A DNA stretch of 64,000 nucleotides from Mesorhizobium shangrilense (GCF_040537815.1 NZ_JBEWSZ010000003.1:62001-126000); one strand, 5' to 3'. Shown: positions 36,362-46,249, numbered from the stretch's first letter. The notes: a model not told the origin generated them from the sequence alone. Numbers and translations: made by a program.

Positions 36362-38375
36362 TCAAACACCTAGCTCCTGACCAAACTGCTTCGCAGCAAT
36401 GCCAGGAATGTCGCCGATCCGGACAGGCTTCCCAATTAAATAGCCTTGAGCTTCATCGCATCTGACGCGGCGCAGATAGTCGAGCTGGTCGAGAGTTTCT
36501 ACGCCTTCGGCTGTTACCTCAATTCGAAGCTCATGCGCCAGTTCAACCAATGATCGTACAATCGCGGCGCAGTCCGCATCGATGAGCATATCCTGGACAA
36601 AAGATCGGTCGATCTTGAGGCGCGAAAGAGGCAATTTACGAAGATACGTCAGGGATGAATAGCCAGTGCCAAAATCGTCAAGAGCAACTGTGACGGATAG
36701 AGAAATTAACGATTGTAATAATGAAATCGTTTCTTCAAAATTCGAAATCAGCACAGTTTCTGTGATTTCGACCTCCAGGTCTTCGGGGCTCCAAACCGGC
36801 TTCAGCTAAGGCCACTACAATTCCATCCAGCAAGGCCTTGTTCTTAAGCTGCACTACCGACAAGTTGACGGAGACCCGCAAGTCGCGCGGCCAGCGCGCC
36901 GCTGCCAAACAAGCCGTTTTGACAACCCAGTGTCCGATGGAGTGAATCAAACCCGTTTCTTCAGCGAGGGGTATAAACTCCGACGGAGGGATCGGACCAA
37001 GGGTCGGATGCTGCCACCGCAGAAGCGCTTCAAAACCTCGGATGCGATCGCTCCCGAGGTCGAGAAAGGGTTGAAATGCGAGCCAAAGCTGGTCGTTGGC
37101 GAGCGCAGATGCCAGATCGCGTTCAAGGGCATGGCGCCTTGCAGCGGCTTCATCGTCGCTTGGGCTGAAAAACTGGATGGAGCTCGCCGCCAGCGTCTTA
37201 GCCCTGTATAGCGCGGTGTCGGCGCTCCGCAGGAGTTGGTTGGCATCCAAACCGTCAGAGGGCGCCAAAGCGATACCGATAGAGGCCCTGCAATATATTT
37301 CACGCCCTTCGATTAAGAAAGGGGCGCGCGGAGCATCTATGATCTGTTTGGCCAAGGACCTGATTTGATCTGGCCTGATATCGCGCGTAGCGATTATTGC
37401 AAATTCGCCGCCCTCCAATCTCGCAATGCCATCGCTCTCCCGCGTCGATTTCCGAAGTCTCGCAGCCACTTCGACCAAAAGAGCATCCGCCATGGCTCGA
37501 CCAAAGCGATCATTCACCTCGTCAAAATTGGTCAGATCGAACAAAAGCAACGCAAAGTGCTGGTCAAACTGCTTTGCGTCCACCAACGCGTTCTCCAGCC
37601 GCTCATTGAAGCTGAACCGATTAGGCAAACTGGTTAGAACGTCCCTGCGAATGGCATTTTCGCTTTCCGCTTGCAGAATGAAGCGTTGGCTAAATTCGAC
37701 CGCGTGAGCAAGCACTGCACGAAACAGCGTGATGGCGTAGCTTACTATCAGGATTGCGACGGGCAGATTGACGGGGCTTTCCATCCACACAATCGCAACC
37801 GCCGAACCGACGAAGATCGGTAGCGTATACGCGATGGCCGCAATAGGAATCGTGGAGAAAGAAGCGGCACCGCCTGCGATCATCCCCGCGCTCAGGCAGG
37901 TAATGACGACCTGGGCTGCGCCTGTTGCCCCACTGAAGAACAGAACGGGAAGTGCTCCCCACAAAGTGCCGAACAAGAAGGCGTTCCGCACCAGGTTTTG
38001 CGTTGTTCGGCGAGACACTGACCTTGGTTTGACTGACTGAAACGATGATCTCGCTCTTAGGCCTACGAACCCAGCAGCGGCGATGATGATACTCGCCCAG
38101 AGGATGGCTTTCGTTTGGTCGGGCGAGCCCCAAATCGCCATAATAAAAGTGGCCGCATTGAGTATGTTTGCAACCATGCCAAGAGGCGTGTTGCGAAGCA
38201 CGATACTGACCTGCTGCGCCCTGATTCGGCCGGCAAGTGGTTCGACTGTCGACGGCCCGCCAAAAACTCGCAGGTCTCCCGCCAGAAGATCACCAAACCT
38301 TGCTGCATACAGACGCTGCATCACTCTTTCACTCCCCCACGCTAGAGTAGTAGCTGCGTGTTGGTCCCCTAGCAT
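36362..38375 (-). pseudogene. Membrane-bound GGDEF-EAL protein with a frameshift in the EAL domain
   Basis: The N-terminal part has several hydrophobic segments (for example NILNAATFIMAIWG, AILWASIIIAAAGFVGL, AAQVVITCLSAGMIAGGAAS). A GGDEF domain follows with LTSLPNRFSFNERLENALVD and a degenerate motif, RLEGGEFAII in place of RLGGDEFAI. The EAL domain has FEALLRWQHPTLGPIPPSEF, then breaks near 36787 where an extra base in a run of four G shifts the frame. Removing it restores EPEDLEVEITETVLIS, followed by VTVALDDFGTGYSSLTYLRK, LKIDRSFVQDM and EVTAEGVETL to the stop at 36362. If intact it would be a c-di-GMP phosphodiesterase with an inactive cyclase half. The frameshift could be a sequencing error. 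Confidence 0.8.
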
Positions 38376-38512
38376 CGAACACTTCGGAAAAAGTAAATTT
38401 CAACCGCAAAATTGGACAGCCCAGTTGGGAAACCGAGGGCTTCGGAAATTCGAAGGTAGCGAAAAACGCGATGCTCCCTTTGCACATCGCCGACCTAACG
38501 TGACCCATGTTT

Positions 38513-38977
38513 TCACAATTGTGGCACTTGGCGAGCGATCGCGCTTTCTATTTCGACGCCGGTTAGGCTAAGCCGGCTCAATGAGCCGGCCCATAGGCTG
38601 ATGCGCTTTGCAATCCGGTCAGGGTCATTGTTCGGCAATCCACGGATTGTCACATAACTGCGTCCGCGGTCACTGGTCGATTCAAGGATCTCGAGTGGAT
38701 AGATCTCAAATGCCTTCACCACGGACTCGACGATTTGAACCAGTACGAGCGCAGACTGAATCACCTCGGTACGCCCAATTTCTGCACCGTCCTTAGAATC
38801 AGCGAAGGCACTACAGTCGAGAACATCGGGTCCCATTGCTGCACGGAGTTCTCGCGCCCGACGGATGCCAGCAAGTGCAATGGGTTGAAGGATTGGGTGT
38901 TCAAAAAAATTGCCGACACCGATTGCGCCACCACGCGGCTCGGCATTACGGCAGAACGCGATATCCCAGACCGCCAT
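38513..38977 (-). CDS. Uncharacterised protein
   Basis: This 154-residue frame reads well as a protein: HPILQPIALAGIRRARELRA, EVIQSALVLVQIVESVVKAF and YVTIRGLPNNDPDRIAKRIS. No known domain is recognised. It overlaps the end of the upstream frame (38946-39257) by 32 bases, so the two may be coupled genes or one frameshifted gene. Confidence 0.4.
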   Translation of the reverse strand: MAVWDIAFCRNAEPRGGAIGVGNFFEHPILQPIALAGIRRARELRAAMGPDVLDCSAFADSKDGAEIGRTEVIQSALVLVQIVESVVKAFEIYPLEILESTSDRGRSYVTIRGLPNNDPDRIAKRISLWAGSLSRLSLTGVEIESAIARQVPQL

Positions 38978-39257
38978 CGTCCTGAAATGCCGTCAACGTG
39001 TACGTCATCGCTTCGGTTACGAGGGTCAAGCGGTCACTCTTGGGATCGAACGGCGTCGGCATGAGCAGGGTCGCCCCGCCAGCCATATCGGCCTGGAGCC
39101 AATCCACCTGCTTCCGAGACTCATCGACAGGCACTTGGCCACTGGTCGCGGCAAAAATTGCTTCGGCTATTCGTGACGGAACCGGCAATGCCGGTACAAA
39201 GGTTCCAGCCCTCTCACCAACGGATCGCGCCACGTTCGATGTAATGTCTGATAACAC
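38946..39257 (-). CDS. Uncharacterised small protein, possibly the first half of a frameshifted gene
   Basis: This 103-residue frame starts MLSDITSNVARSVGERAGTF and contains IAEAIFAATSGQVPVDESRK and FDPKSDRLTLVTEAMTYTLT. No family is recognised. The following frame begins before this one ends, and together they would give about 245 residues, so a frameshift is a fair alternative to two genes. Confidence 0.4.
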   Translation of the reverse strand: MLSDITSNVARSVGERAGTFVPALPVPSRIAEAIFAATSGQVPVDESRKQVDWLQADMAGGATLLMPTPFDPKSDRLTLVTEAMTYTLTAFQDDGGLGYRVLP

Positions 39258-39359
39258 CGGCTGACTGCTTGCGCCATTCTCTCCTGCGGTTCATCGGCGA
39301 TGCGGCGGCGAAGACGATATGCCGCCGTTCTGAACTGAGATTCAGTTACTTCCGAAGCG

Positions 39360-40049
39360 CTATTGCAGCCCCAGTTTCCTCTTCAGCTCGGCGTTCTCCT
39401 CGCGCAGGCGTCCCGCAAGCAGGCTCTTCAGTCGCTTGTTTTCTTTTTCGAGCGCGACCAGATCCATTAGTTCGTCACTAGCTGCCGGGAGCGCCCCAGC
39501 CTTCTTCCAGTGATAGTAGGTCTGCTCCGAAATGCCGGCCTGCTTCACGGCGCTCTTGAGAGTGGCGCCGCCACTCGTCGACTTCGCGATCTGACTAAGC
39601 TTCTGGGCGCGCGCCTTTTCGGAGTGGACCTTCCGGCCAGAAGGCACGGCCGCTGCTGGAGCTTCCCCCGCTGGCGGTCCCGCATCGGCGCTATTCTTCC
39701 GAGCCCGCGGCCTCGGCTCAGCCTTTGCCTTTCGCGATCGTGAGGTTTGATTCTTCCCATCAGGCGTCGCAACTGTGGTTGCAGGCTCGGCTGCCGTTTC
39801 TCCTGATTCAGTTGCTTTAGGATCTGCCATGAGAGTCTCCGCTCCGGGTTGATGCACGTGTGCAGCATCAAGGGCCACGACATTAGAGTCAACAAGATGC
39901 CGATTTGGCAGCTCCATCTCCTTGAGCTCTCTTGTTGTCTCGGCCATCGCTGCTGACAAATCAATGTCACCCCAAATCGAGTGACCCCGTCTTTGAGCGC
40001 TGCGCTTCTGTTTGATCTCCACAGTGAACGGTCGGGTCGGCCGCCTCAT
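39360..40049 (-). CDS. SyrB-like protein with transposase-type helix-turn-helix and coiled coil
   Basis: This roughly 229-residue protein opens MRRPTRPFTVEIKQKRSAQR followed by SIWGDIDLSAAMAE. It has a long Ala/Pro/Lys-rich middle section, then GATLKSAVKQAGISEQTYYH WKKAGALP, an IS3-OrfA-type helix-turn-helix, and a C-terminal coiled coil, LVALEKENKRLKSLLAGRLR EENAELKRKLGLQ. That order matches rhizobial SyrB proteins, plasmid-borne regulators named for repression of syrM; the coiled-coil end also resembles IS3 OrfA. ATG 40049 has AGGAAG 6-7 bases upstream and is preferred to 40079. No transposase partner is adjacent, favouring a regulator over an IS. Confidence 0.65.
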   Translation of the reverse strand: MRRPTRPFTVEIKQKRSAQRRGHSIWGDIDLSAAMAETTRELKEMELPNRHLVDSNVVALDAAHVHQPGAETLMADPKATESGETAAEPATTVATPDGKNQTSRSRKAKAEPRPRARKNSADAGPPAGEAPAAAVPSGRKVHSEKARAQKLSQIAKSTSGGATLKSAVKQAGISEQTYYHWKKAGALPAASDELMDLVALEKENKRLKSLLAGRLREENAELKRKLGLQ

Positions 40050-40938
40050 GATTGCTTCCTTGTTGAACGCGAATTGCACTGAAAGTTGCTAATGCGAGGA
40101 TTGAACGGTCTGACGCTTCCTCTCTGGCGCAGAGCTTTATCGGATGACACCACCCGGGAGCAAGCGACGCTGATTGTGTTGCAACGCCATCGACTACACT
40201 CCTGATGGGATGGATGTGAAGGCCTCGCTGCGTTGTCCGGATTTCAGCGAGTTCGCGCGCATGGACCAGAAGTTGCCGCAACATCATGGTCACGAGCCAA
40301 CGCCACCTCGAAAATGTCCGCCTTCTTGGCGAGCAGCTTGCCTTGATGCCCTTTCCAAGCCTCGTCGCGCTCACGTCGTACGGCCATTGCCGCTTCATCA
40401 TCAGCGACGTCGACCGAGGATCGAAGGGTTTCCAATCGCGCCAGCAGCGAGGCACGCGTTTGCTCCTGCTCCGCCAGACGTTCGCAAAGGACGGCTTTGT
40501 TCTTCTGGTGCTCTGCCGAAAGTGTCTCGTAGTATAGAAAATCGTTATAAAACTGAAGTCGCATTCCTTTGACGACGCGAATAGTAGGAACGAATTCTTT
40601 TTTCGCGTGAATGTCACACAACTGTAAATTAGCGGCTGCTACTGACCCGACAAAATCGCCGTTATCGGGGGAAAAAAGTGCCGCTAGTGATCAAAGCCTA
40701 CGCGAATGCGGACGACGTGATGTCGAGCTTCTCCTGGACGCTGCCGACCGGAAGGCCGTCATCCCCGGCACGGACCAGAATGCGGTAGAGCTGAAGCCGG
40801 ATTGCCGAGCGCTTCGAGTTGAGAGGCTGCTTTTTCGAGTTTCATGGAAATAAACTACGCGACACGTACGAACCGTCAAACATAATTTCGAAAAATGCGG
40901 AAATATGGGATTCCATCGTGCCTCATTCAGGCAAAATG
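40050..40938. other. Gene-poor stretch with one degenerate helical frame
   Basis: Between the SyrB-like gene and the hipBA repeats no intact gene is supported. The minus-strand frame at 40244-40621 is listed separately. Near 40690-40870 short frames lack protein character. Confidence 0.4.
40244..40621 (-). pseudogene. Possible remnant of a YhaN/AAA-type coiled-coil protein
   Basis: The 125-codon frame includes CERLAEQEQTRASLLARLET, LRSSVDVADDEAAMAVRRER and DEAWKGHQGKLLAKKADIFE, a helical heptad-like stretch resembling the coiled-coil arm of YhaN-type ATPases (RDxAWxxH...AFExAL). Both ends lack sense and no ATP-binding motif is present. If real, it is an internal piece of a lost gene. Confidence 0.3.
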
Positions 40939-40986
40939 ATGCCTTTTCAGGGATATATTTCACGTAACATGCCTTAACAGGAATGT
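40939..40986. promoter_or_regulatory. Pair of HipB-operator-like palindromes at the 3' end of hipA
   Basis: ATGCCTTTTCAGGGAT (40939-40954) and ACATGCCTTAACAGGAATGT (40967-40986) both fit the pattern ATnCCT-N4-AGGnAT. Their centres are 30 bases apart. The second overlaps the hipA stop codon. The same pattern with the same 30-base spacing occurs in front of hipB (42667-42715), and the sequence between sites is also similar (TTTCACnnAAC). Confidence 0.6.
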
Positions 40987-42257
40987 TTTGTTTTAGTCAT
41001 GAATGTCACTCCGACCTCATTGGTCAAGGCGAGTTTAGCGGTGCGCTCCAGTAATTTGTCCCTGTAGCCTTCGGGCATCGGCAGATCGCGGATCGATATC
41101 GGCCATTCGTCCGCCGCTTGCTCGACCGTCGCGACTATTTCTTTCCTTGCTCGTTCCGTGGGAATTCCACAGAGCTCGGCAGCTCGCTCGAAGGTGCTCA
41201 GGCCAATGATTTCTGAATTTCTGCTGTTGCGGAATTTCAGGGCCATTTCGTTCGAATGGTCGTAGACGTAGGCAGCCACGATGTCATAGGCAGGGCTCAA
41301 TTCGCCGCGGGTCGGCACCGGATACCAGAGCGACCAGTTTTTCAGATGGGAGTCGTTGTTGCCCAGAAGCAAGTTGACCGCGACGCGCTTAGCAGCTTGC
41401 AGGAACGGCTTGGTACCGCCTCCGCCCAATCGAGTGGCGATGTTCAACACGGTTTCTTCGTTGGCGGCGAAATATTTCTGGTCACCGCTGACGCCCATCA
41501 CCTGGGAAAAATCCTCCATATGCACGCGCATGCCGTCGTCTGTGCGGTCGAAACGCTTTACCGCAAGCACCTGAGAACCCGCTTGGAGGAACTCTTCCTT
41601 GATGCCGTGGACCGACTCTGTCGGCAGCAGTTCGAAAAACGGCACGGTTACACCTACGGCTTCGGCGAGTTTCATCGAAGTGTATTCGACCTCCGGCAAA
41701 TACGGGAATTTTTCGCTTGGAAGCTTCGCTATAATGTCGCCGTTCCGGCCCGTCGCGGGGAAAGTCAGTCTGTCGCCCTGCTTCAGCATCGACATCTTCA
41801 ACTGCACTCCGGCCAGCGAGAACCTGATCGGGGTCTGATCCCCGCGGATTTCCCGCACCCTTTGGAGATTCGGATCGAGCGCTTCCTCCGCCCTTACGAC
41901 AACCGCACCTGGCAGATCCTCGCCAAGCCAATTGAGCACGTCGAAATTCGACGTCTTGCCGGTCGGCAGTCCCCTGTTCACCAATTCGCGCAACGCACCT
42001 TCCGGAAGCAAGTTCAGGAACCACGGGGGCAGGCCTGAAAGCATTTGTCCCGATCGTAGTCGCTGCACTGTTTTCGCCTCGTCGCCGATGCGCAGCAAGG
42101 CAGAACTGAGGATAGGGCGATCCTGGCCGAGTTCGATGTAGGATTGATCAATGTCGAGGTGGACCATCGATCCGGTGTCCCGGACCAACGACCCCACTCG
42201 GGTCAACGAACCTCCAGCTTCAAGATAGACCCCAAGCAGCTCAATTTTCTTGGCCAT
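40974..42257 (-). CDS. hipA: HipA-family serine/threonine kinase toxin
   Basis: This 427-residue protein has the full HipA layout. The N-terminal subdomain includes IELLGVYLEAGGSLTRVGSL, the middle SLAGVQLKMSMLKQGDRLTF and FDRTDDGMRVHMEDFSQVMG, and the kinase core LLLGNNDSHLKNWSLWYP and LSPAYDIVAAYVYDH, which supply the catalytic Asp and metal-binding residues. E. coli HipA phosphorylates glutamyl-tRNA synthetase and induces growth arrest; the target here is unknown. Its ATG lies 2 bases after the hipB stop, the usual antitoxin-first order. A palindrome overlaps its stop codon. Confidence 0.92.
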   Translation of the reverse strand: MAKKIELLGVYLEAGGSLTRVGSLVRDTGSMVHLDIDQSYIELGQDRPILSSALLRIGDEAKTVQRLRSGQMLSGLPPWFLNLLPEGALRELVNRGLPTGKTSNFDVLNWLGEDLPGAVVVRAEEALDPNLQRVREIRGDQTPIRFSLAGVQLKMSMLKQGDRLTFPATGRNGDIIAKLPSEKFPYLPEVEYTSMKLAEAVGVTVPFFELLPTESVHGIKEEFLQAGSQVLAVKRFDRTDDGMRVHMEDFSQVMGVSGDQKYFAANEETVLNIATRLGGGGTKPFLQAAKRVAVNLLLGNNDSHLKNWSLWYPVPTRGELSPAYDIVAAYVYDHSNEMALKFRNSRNSEIIGLSTFERAAELCGIPTERARKEIVATVEQAADEWPISIRDLPMPEGYRDKLLERTAKLALTNEVGVTFMTKTKHSC

Positions 42258-42259
42258 AA

Positions 42260-42610
42260 TCAGAGTCCCGGCCTTTTTCGTTGGTCATCATCATCATCAG
42301 CAGCATCGGGGATAAACAGTTCGTCGATCACGCTGTCGGCCTGGCGCGCGACAGTCGGATTGCGCTCACTATCCAAACAGGAAGACACAATGTTTCTTAC
42401 CTGGACGAGAGCCTTGCGCGGAACGAATACGATCTCGGAGTCCAGGGCGGCAGCGATCGCGTGAAGCGTCGCGCTTTCTGGGTTGATCCTTCCGCTTTCC
42501 ACCTTTGAAACATACGCCTGGGTGGTACCGACGAGATTGGCCAGTTCCACTTGCGTCATGTTCCGGCTGCGTCGCAAATCCCGGATGGCGGTCAGAAATC
42601 TGAAAATCAT
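42260..42610 (-). CDS. hipB: HipB-type XRE antitoxin
   Basis: This roughly 116-residue protein has an N-terminal helix-turn-helix, LTAIRDLRRSRNMTQVELAN then LVGTTQAYVSKVESGRINPE, followed by a short tail. ATG 42610 has AAGGGA 6 bases upstream; the frame extends to 42664 but those residues lie in the operator region. HipB normally binds HipA and represses its own operon. Two operator-like palindromes lie 57-105 bases upstream. Confidence 0.9.
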   Translation of the reverse strand: MIFRFLTAIRDLRRSRNMTQVELANLVGTTQAYVSKVESGRINPESATLHAIAAALDSEIVFVPRKALVQVRNIVSSCLDSERNPTVARQADSVIDELFIPDAADDDDDQRKRPGL

Positions 42611-42666
42611 GGTCGACGTCCCTTCTGCTGCAAACCCATTACAGGCGAGTCGCCTCGACAACATAA

Positions 42667-42715
42667 TATACCTATTAAGGCATAAATTTCACAAAACATG
42701 TCTCGATAGGCATAT
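42667..42715. promoter_or_regulatory. Pair of HipB operators upstream of hipBA
   Basis: TATACCTATTAAGGCATA (42667-42684) has mirrored arms TATnCCT/AGGnATA. ACATGTCTCGATAGGCATAT (42696-42715) is a weaker copy. Centres are 30 bases apart, about three helical turns. The position upstream of hipB fits autorepression. Confidence 0.65.
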
Positions 42716-42871
42716 TTTCTGAATGATTTGGCCGAAATGCCTGCGCAGCGAGCCGCAAAACGTTGGAATGGGCGGCCTTATGGATCGAACACGGACGGCG
42801 AAAACTGCCCCCGCTTTGGAATATGAATCCTTCGACATCCGGCTCGAGTCAAACGACGCGCCTGCCCATAG

Positions 42872-43762
42872 CTAATTTCGAATAATGCCTAAGTACCTGC
42901 CCGCCCGCTCTAAGCGGCCCGCAGTCGGCGCGCGGACGACCAAGCCGAGGCCGATCAGGATCACGGCCCCTCCGGCCGGCACCGAGGGCGAAGGGCGTTC
43001 GTTCAAGAACAGGAAGGCTATGAGCACGCCGATGATCGGCATCAGCAACGCGAACGGCGCGACCTGGTCGATGCGATATCGGCGAAGCAGGCCATACCAG
43101 ATGGTGTAGGCCGCCACGAAGCCGCCGAGAGCCAGCACGGCGATGGCCGCCCAGTGTCGAAGAGGCCTGCGCTGAACAGGGCCTGGCGCTGCCCGGTTTC
43201 GAGAACGAACGACATCGCCAGCACCTGAGGGGCCGCCATGGCGGACATCGTTCCCATGAGCTGGCCGCCAGAATCCTTCGACGTCGCCCGTATTATCCCT
43301 TGCGAGATTCCCCAGCAGAGCATGCCCAGAACGATGAGGGCAGTCCCCTGAATTCGCCGACCGTTTGCAGCAAGCCGACGACAAGCGCCACGCCTGCGAG
43401 CGAGAGCGCGATTCCGCCTAGTCGGCGGCCGTTCATGCGCTCCTGGCCGATCGCCCAGGCTGCCAGGACAGCGAAAGGGATCTGCACTGGACTGGAATGT
43501 AAGGACCGCCATCGTCGCGGGCACGAGGGCAATGCCGGAGAATATGAGCGCGCTTTGCAGGCTTCCGCCGAGCGTTGCCGCGGCGACCAGTGCCCATAGC
43601 GCTGCCTGCTCGATGGCCGGAACAGCACGAGTGCCGTGACCGCATAGACGATCGCAATCAGGAAATGGGAGGGAAGGTTAGCATGGCAGGCTTGGCGATC
43701 GTGTAGGTGATCGCCCACAGCGCGGGAGGCAGGGTCGCCATTGCAACGTCGCGGGGTCTCAT
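42872..43762 (-). pseudogene. Frameshifted EamA-family transporter gene
   Basis: Pieces of one DMT transporter occur in order across three frames: a start MRPRDVAMATLPPALWAITY at 43762, FLIAIVYAVTALVLFRPS, IPFAVLAAWAIGQERMNGRR then LGGIALSLAGVALVVGLLQT, LIVLGMLCWGISQGIIRATS, and finally IAVLALGGFVAAYTIWYGLL and ALLMPIIGVLIAFLFLNERP. At least three frameshifts separate them, so no full protein can be made. It was independent of the EamA gene at 20917. Confidence 0.8.
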
Positions 43763-44001
43763 TGCCCCCTCGCCCGGTCGCCAAATCTGTGGCGCGGTTC
43801 AGTTGCCATCCATAAGCGAGACCGTTTCCCTGTATCGAACAGGTTTGGCGAGCGCGACCACTTTCGCCACCACCGTCTCGAACGGGAGAGCTTCGCCACC
43901 TTGCCCCGGCAGAGCAGTCGGCCTTCAAAACACACCTCGCGGCGTGAAACACGATCGCTCCGCCCTTGCGTTGGTCTCGAAACGCAACGGCCTAAGGTTT
44001 T

Positions 44002-44379
44002 CTAACCTGACACACTCTTGAGATAGACGATGACGTTTTTGATATCGTCGGGATTCTTGAGGCCAGGGAACCCCATTTTATTCGTCGGCACTTTCGCCTT
44101 GGGATTGGCCAGATATTCCGTCAGGTTCGGCTCATCCCAGACGAGTCCCGCAGCACCGGCATCCTTCATGGCTTTCGAATACGAATAGCCAGGGACGGTT
44201 CCCGCTGTCCGGCCTACAACGCCTTTCAGGGTTGGCCCGACTTTGTTCGTGTCGGTATCAGCGTTGTGGCAGGCGGCACACTTTTTGAAGACTGCCTTTC
44301 CGGCCTCGATATCCTGGGCCCGGGCGACCGGAGGCAGTAACGCTAAGACCATTGTGGCGCCGACGAACAGGTATTTCAT
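44002..44379 (-). CDS. Periplasmic class I cytochrome c
   Basis: This 125-residue protein has a signal peptide (MKYLFVGATMVLALLPPVAR, cleavage probably after AQA-type residues), then the haem-binding CAACH near residue 35 and the axial Met in VPTNKMGFPGLKNPDDIKNV. It is a small soluble cytochrome c of the c552/c2 type. It lies downstream of aioB and the broken aioA and is the usual electron acceptor of arsenite oxidase. It remains intact although the catalytic subunit is lost, so it may serve another donor. Confidence 0.88.
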   Translation of the reverse strand: MKYLFVGATMVLALLPPVARAQDIEAGKAVFKKCAACHNADTDTNKVGPTLKGVVGRTAGTVPGYSYSKAMKDAGAAGLVWDEPNLTEYLANPKAKVPTNKMGFPGLKNPDDIKNVIVYLKSVSG

Positions 44380-44435
44380 GCGGGAACTCTCCGTTTTTCC
44401 ATACGATTGAAGACAAGGCAGCTGCCGCGACCGGA

Positions 44436-45652
44436 TCAGATCGCGGCAGAATACGTCGGGCTCAGCCCGCCTGATATTCCGTCGACTTGAAGGAAAGGTG
44501 CTTCACGCCTTCCGTTGCATCCGAGATCTTGCAGATGTTCGCCCACGTCTGCTTGTAGTTGGGCAGGATCAGCTCGTTCGTTCCAGCGTTGATGACGGTG
44601 CCCACCACCCCCGTCGGGAATCCGAACAGCATGACGAGTCTCGCCCTTCCTGGCGGTCGGAGTGGGATGGACCATTGCCTGCGTCGAGTCGCTCTCGTTG
44701 TAGACTTCGACGAGATCGCCGTTCTTCAAGCCCAGCTCGCCCAGGTGCATGACGTTGTCCTTGCCAGCCTCGGCCTTGGCAGCGTTGACCGAAACCGTGA
44801 GGCGCGGGTCGACGAAGATGATGCGGCCGTTGGCGTGGGGCTCGCCCGGCAGCTGCGCCTTCTCTTTGTCCATCGAAGTCCCGCGCAGGGTTCGGGATCC
44901 AATGATTGAGGAAATAGTTGGTCTGGGTTTCGAGCGGGTTGTTGCCGACCAAGACGATGGTTGTCGGCCAGTTCGGCGTCCTCGTAGCAGTTGTTGAGCT
45001 CACCGACGCCCATGTCGCGCGTGGCATGGACTTCGGAGTCATAGGCTGGCCGGTTGTGAATCCGGCTATTCTTCACCTTCATGGCGCCGAAATAGAGCTT
45101 GCCCGTGCCCCAGGTGTTTTCATATCCGCCTGCCGAACCGCCATGGTCGAAGACGGAGACGAACAAGCCGTCCTCTCCCCGGTCCTTGACCACCGCTGCA
45201 GTCACGCGGGCAACCAGATCGAGGGCATCGTCCCGCGAGGTGGGCTGCATCTGGCCATACCGCCAGACCATGGGACTGGTGAGAGGCTGCTGCTGCGAGC
45301 CGCGCGCCGTCGAAAACCGCAGTTCGCCCATGCGGGCGCCCCGGACTGACCCGAGCCCGGAATTCACCACGCAATCGTGGTTGGGCTTGATGACGATGTG
45401 CACGTCCTGGCCGTCTGCTTGACGATTTTGTACATGGAGGGCGCATACCAGGCGTCCGTTTCCGCGGCCTGCTGCTGGGAAAGGTCGACCCCGAAAGCGT
45501 TGGAAGTGGCGGCGGTGCCGCCCTGCTTGTTGGTCGGCCAAGTGTAGGCGTGATAGCCGCATGCGACGATGCAGTAATCGCAGGTGACGTTGTGTTTCTT
45601 CGCGTCGGCCGGGCTGATCGGCCGGGCGGTCGATGTGACGTTTGTAAGCCAT
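44436..45652 (-). pseudogene. aioA: Internally deleted arsenite oxidase large subunit gene
   Basis: The frame opens with MAYKRHIDRP at 45652 and, after frameshifts, shows DVHIVIKPNHDCVVNSGLGS, VRGARMGELRFSTARGSQQQ, MVWRYGQMQPTSRDDALDLV and YENTWGTGKLYFGAMKVKNS, then RDMGVGELNNCYEDAELADN, all AioA blocks. Near 44750 the text jumps from the first third directly to the C-terminus (LGLKNGDLVEVYNESDSTQA). About 500 residues of molybdopterin-binding sequence are missing, so the region is 1.2 kb instead of about 2.5 kb. At least three frameshifts are also present. Arsenite oxidation by this copy is impossible. Confidence 0.9.
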
Positions 45653-45666
45653 GATACGATCCTCCC

Positions 45667-46194
45667 TTAGAGTACGTTGCTCAGGCGGCCATAAAGAAGC
45701 TCGTCGAGACCCTCGGCGTAGATGTCGCCCTTGGTGTCGATCCGCAGCGCGTATTGGGGAAGGTCGGCCGTCGACTGCCACCAGATCTCCTGCCCTCCGG
45801 CCTCCGCGTCGAAGCGCGAGTAGTGGCCGGGACAGTTGAAGGAGTGGTCATCGGCGTTGTAGTTGAGCGGGAATCCCTTATGTGGGCACGTGGTCGAGAA
45901 CCCGACGATGTCGCCATCCGGACCCGCGCCGCCTTCCACTTTGGTTCCAAGCTTCAGCAACACCCCGGGCGCGTTTTCATCAGGATAGCTGACATCGAGA
46001 GATTCGTTTGCCTTGAGGTCGGCAACGTTGGCCAGCTTATTCGAAGGGTATTCTACCAGAGCCAGACCGGGAGCAGCCTTGGTTTGAGCTTGCGCCGGCA
46101 AGGCCACCGATGTGGCCATTCCTGCTGCGGCAACTGCTCCTCCCCTTAAAAATTGGCGGCGGCCGACGTCGACCAGCTTGTTGCAACGATCCAT
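45667..46194 (-). CDS. aioB: Arsenite oxidase small (Rieske) subunit
   Basis: This 175-residue protein has a twin-arginine signal, GRRQFLRGGAVAAAGMATSV then ALPAQAQ, and the Rieske cluster ligands CPHKGFPL and CPGHYSRF spaced as in AioB. It is complete, with GGGAGG before ATG 46194. AioB carries the 2Fe-2S cluster that passes electrons from AioA to cytochrome c and takes AioA through the Tat pathway. Here the partner gene, 14 bases downstream, is destroyed. A sigma-54 promoter lies at 46231-46249. Confidence 0.92.
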   Translation of the reverse strand: MDRCNKLVDVGRRQFLRGGAVAAAGMATSVALPAQAQTKAAPGLALVEYPSNKLANVADLKANESLDVSYPDENAPGVLLKLGTKVEGGAGPDGDIVGFSTTCPHKGFPLNYNADDHSFNCPGHYSRFDAEAGGQEIWWQSTADLPQYALRIDTKGDIYAEGLDELLYGRLSNVL

Positions 46195-46230
46195 ACGTTC
46201 CTCCCATTGGCGAAGCTCGTTGCCAAGGGC

Positions 46231-46249
46231 TTCGCAACGCCTGTGCCAA
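46231..46249 (-). promoter_or_regulatory. Sigma-54 promoter for the aioBA operon
   Basis: The minus strand reads TTGGCACAGGCGTTGCGAA, a full -24/-12 element (TGGCAC-N5-TTGC). It places the transcription start near 46219, 25 bases before aioB. RpoN control of arsenite oxidase operons through the AioR enhancer-binding protein is established in related bacteria. Confidence 0.88.

Noticed and set aside
39360..40049. Calling the SyrB-like gene an IS3 OrfA transposase
   Set aside because: There is no OrfB, no terminal inverted repeats and a long N-terminal extension with rhizobial SyrB-type sequence.
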